A stretch of 5,692 nucleotides of DNA from Candidatus Bathyarchaeota archaeon (lineage in GTDB: Archaea > Thermoproteota > Bathyarchaeia > TCS64): contig JAFGTA010000218.1 in the NCBI GenBank assembly GCA_016934355.1, positions 1-5,692 on the forward strand, written 5' to 3'. Below are positions 5,358 through 5,692 of this stretch, piece by piece (positions within the stretch are counted from its first letter, which is position 1; every line of letters begins with the position of its first letter). The position numbers and the translations under genes were made by a program. The notes under the pieces were generated by a model. It had not been told where the DNA came from. It saw only the letters and a program-made list of their open reading frames with translations, and made no database searches.

Positions 5358-5692
5358 TTGTCCGAGCCCTCTTTCCGCCTGAAGGTACGCATAGGCGACA
5401 TGGAGGTGGAGCTCGGCGGAGAGAGGGAGGAAGTACTCGCCACTCTAGATGAATTGGACCTCATAGTGGACAAGGTTTCCAAGGCGTTCCAGTCGGATCT
5501 TGCTACGGCCAAGAAGACGCCGAAGAAGAGTAAACCCGAGACTCAGGTCGAGAAGTACCCCAAGATAAAGCGCACCAACCAGTGCAGCGAGGCCGTGATC
5601 AGCCTTCTTGAGACAGAGTGGGGCAAGACGCCGCGGCGAATCGGCGAGCTCAGGGAGGCCATGGAGGCTAACGCCATATTCTTCCCCAAGAC
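5358..5692 (+). CDS. Uncharacterised protein with probable winged-helix region, 3'-partial
   Basis: The frame is open from 5316 to the window end; I place the start at TTG 5358, giving 111 visible residues. The N-terminal module FRLKVRIGDMEVELGG (6-21) looks like two beta strands joined by a GD turn, followed by an acidic helix EEVLATLDELDLIVDKVSKAF (24-44). A lysine- and proline-rich linker (about 49-72) follows. CSEAVISLLETEWGKTPRRIGELREAMEANAIFFPK (76-111) has the helix-turn-helix spacing of the start of a winged-helix domain, cut by the window edge. Starting at ATG 5400 would remove the first strand, and the best ribosome site serves TTG. The gene has its own TATA box 42 bp upstream, so it is probably not strictly part of the gatDE operon. 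I recognise no named family; a DNA- or RNA-binding role is an inference from the linker charge and helix pattern. The family resemblance is to small uncharacterised archaeal proteins. Confidence 0.75.
   Translation, partial: MSEPSFRLKVRIGDMEVELGGEREEVLATLDELDLIVDKVSKAFQSDLATAKKTPKKSKPETQVEKYPKIKRTNQCSEAVISLLETEWGKTPRRIGELREAMEANAIFFPK

Noticed and set aside
5400..5402. ATG as start of the gene downstream of gatE
   Set aside because: It would truncate a likely beta strand that is in frame upstream, and the GAGGTG site and TATA box both point to TTG 5358. It remains an alternative.
1..5692. Mobile elements, CRISPR arrays, tRNA or rRNA genes
   Set aside because: I saw no transposase or integrase motifs, terminal repeats, regularly spaced repeats, or tRNA-like cloverleaf or conserved rRNA segments on either strand.

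Overview
The window is archaeal chromosomal DNA. The deciding evidence is a complete gatD-gatE pair, which encodes the tRNA-dependent Gln-tRNA(Gln) amidotransferase found only in Archaea. Archaeal promoter features agree with this: TATA-like boxes sit 25-40 bp before first-gene starts, several of those starts have essentially no leader, and GGAGG/GAGGTG ribosome sites appear elsewhere. The coding DNA is GC-rich and uses many AGG arginine codons. The flanking small genes resemble TACK-lineage archaea (Thermoproteota, Nitrososphaeria or Bathyarchaeia), but this placement rests on general resemblance only and is weak. No mobile element, CRISPR array, rRNA or tRNA was seen.

Layout. Positions 1-1365 (+) hold the 3' part of an Elp3-type radical SAM/GNAT tRNA wobble-uridine modification enzyme whose N-terminus lies outside the window. 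It is followed closely by a small gene (best start GTG at 1410, end 1715) for a protein of about 101 residues that looks like a dimeric alpha/beta-barrel (ferredoxin-like) protein of unknown function. The AT-richer gap 1716-2064 contains, on the minus strand, a candidate 33-residue single-pass membrane protein (1858 to 1757) with its own TATA-like box and a T6 tract just past its stop. The gap also holds the gatDE promoter, whose TATA box lies at the centre of an imperfect inverted repeat. gatD (2065-3396) and gatE (3396-5291) overlap by one base and form an operon. After gatE comes a clear TATA box, a Shine-Dalgarno site and a TTG-started gene (5358 onward, cut by the window end). That gene encodes a protein with a short N-terminal strand/helix module, a lysine-rich linker and the start of what looks like a winged-helix domain.

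How the genes work together. GatD releases ammonia from an amide donor, and GatE phosphorylates Glu-tRNA(Gln) and amidates it, giving Gln-tRNA(Gln). Elp3 modifies U34 of tRNAs, a class that can include tRNA(Gln) with UUG anticodon, so the neighbourhood has a translation and decoding-fidelity theme. The two small proteins and the downstream gene have no assignable role. I see no clearly new multi-gene system. The observations most worth checking are the tiny membrane-protein gene, the dyad around the gatDE TATA box, and the uncharacterised gene downstream of gatE.
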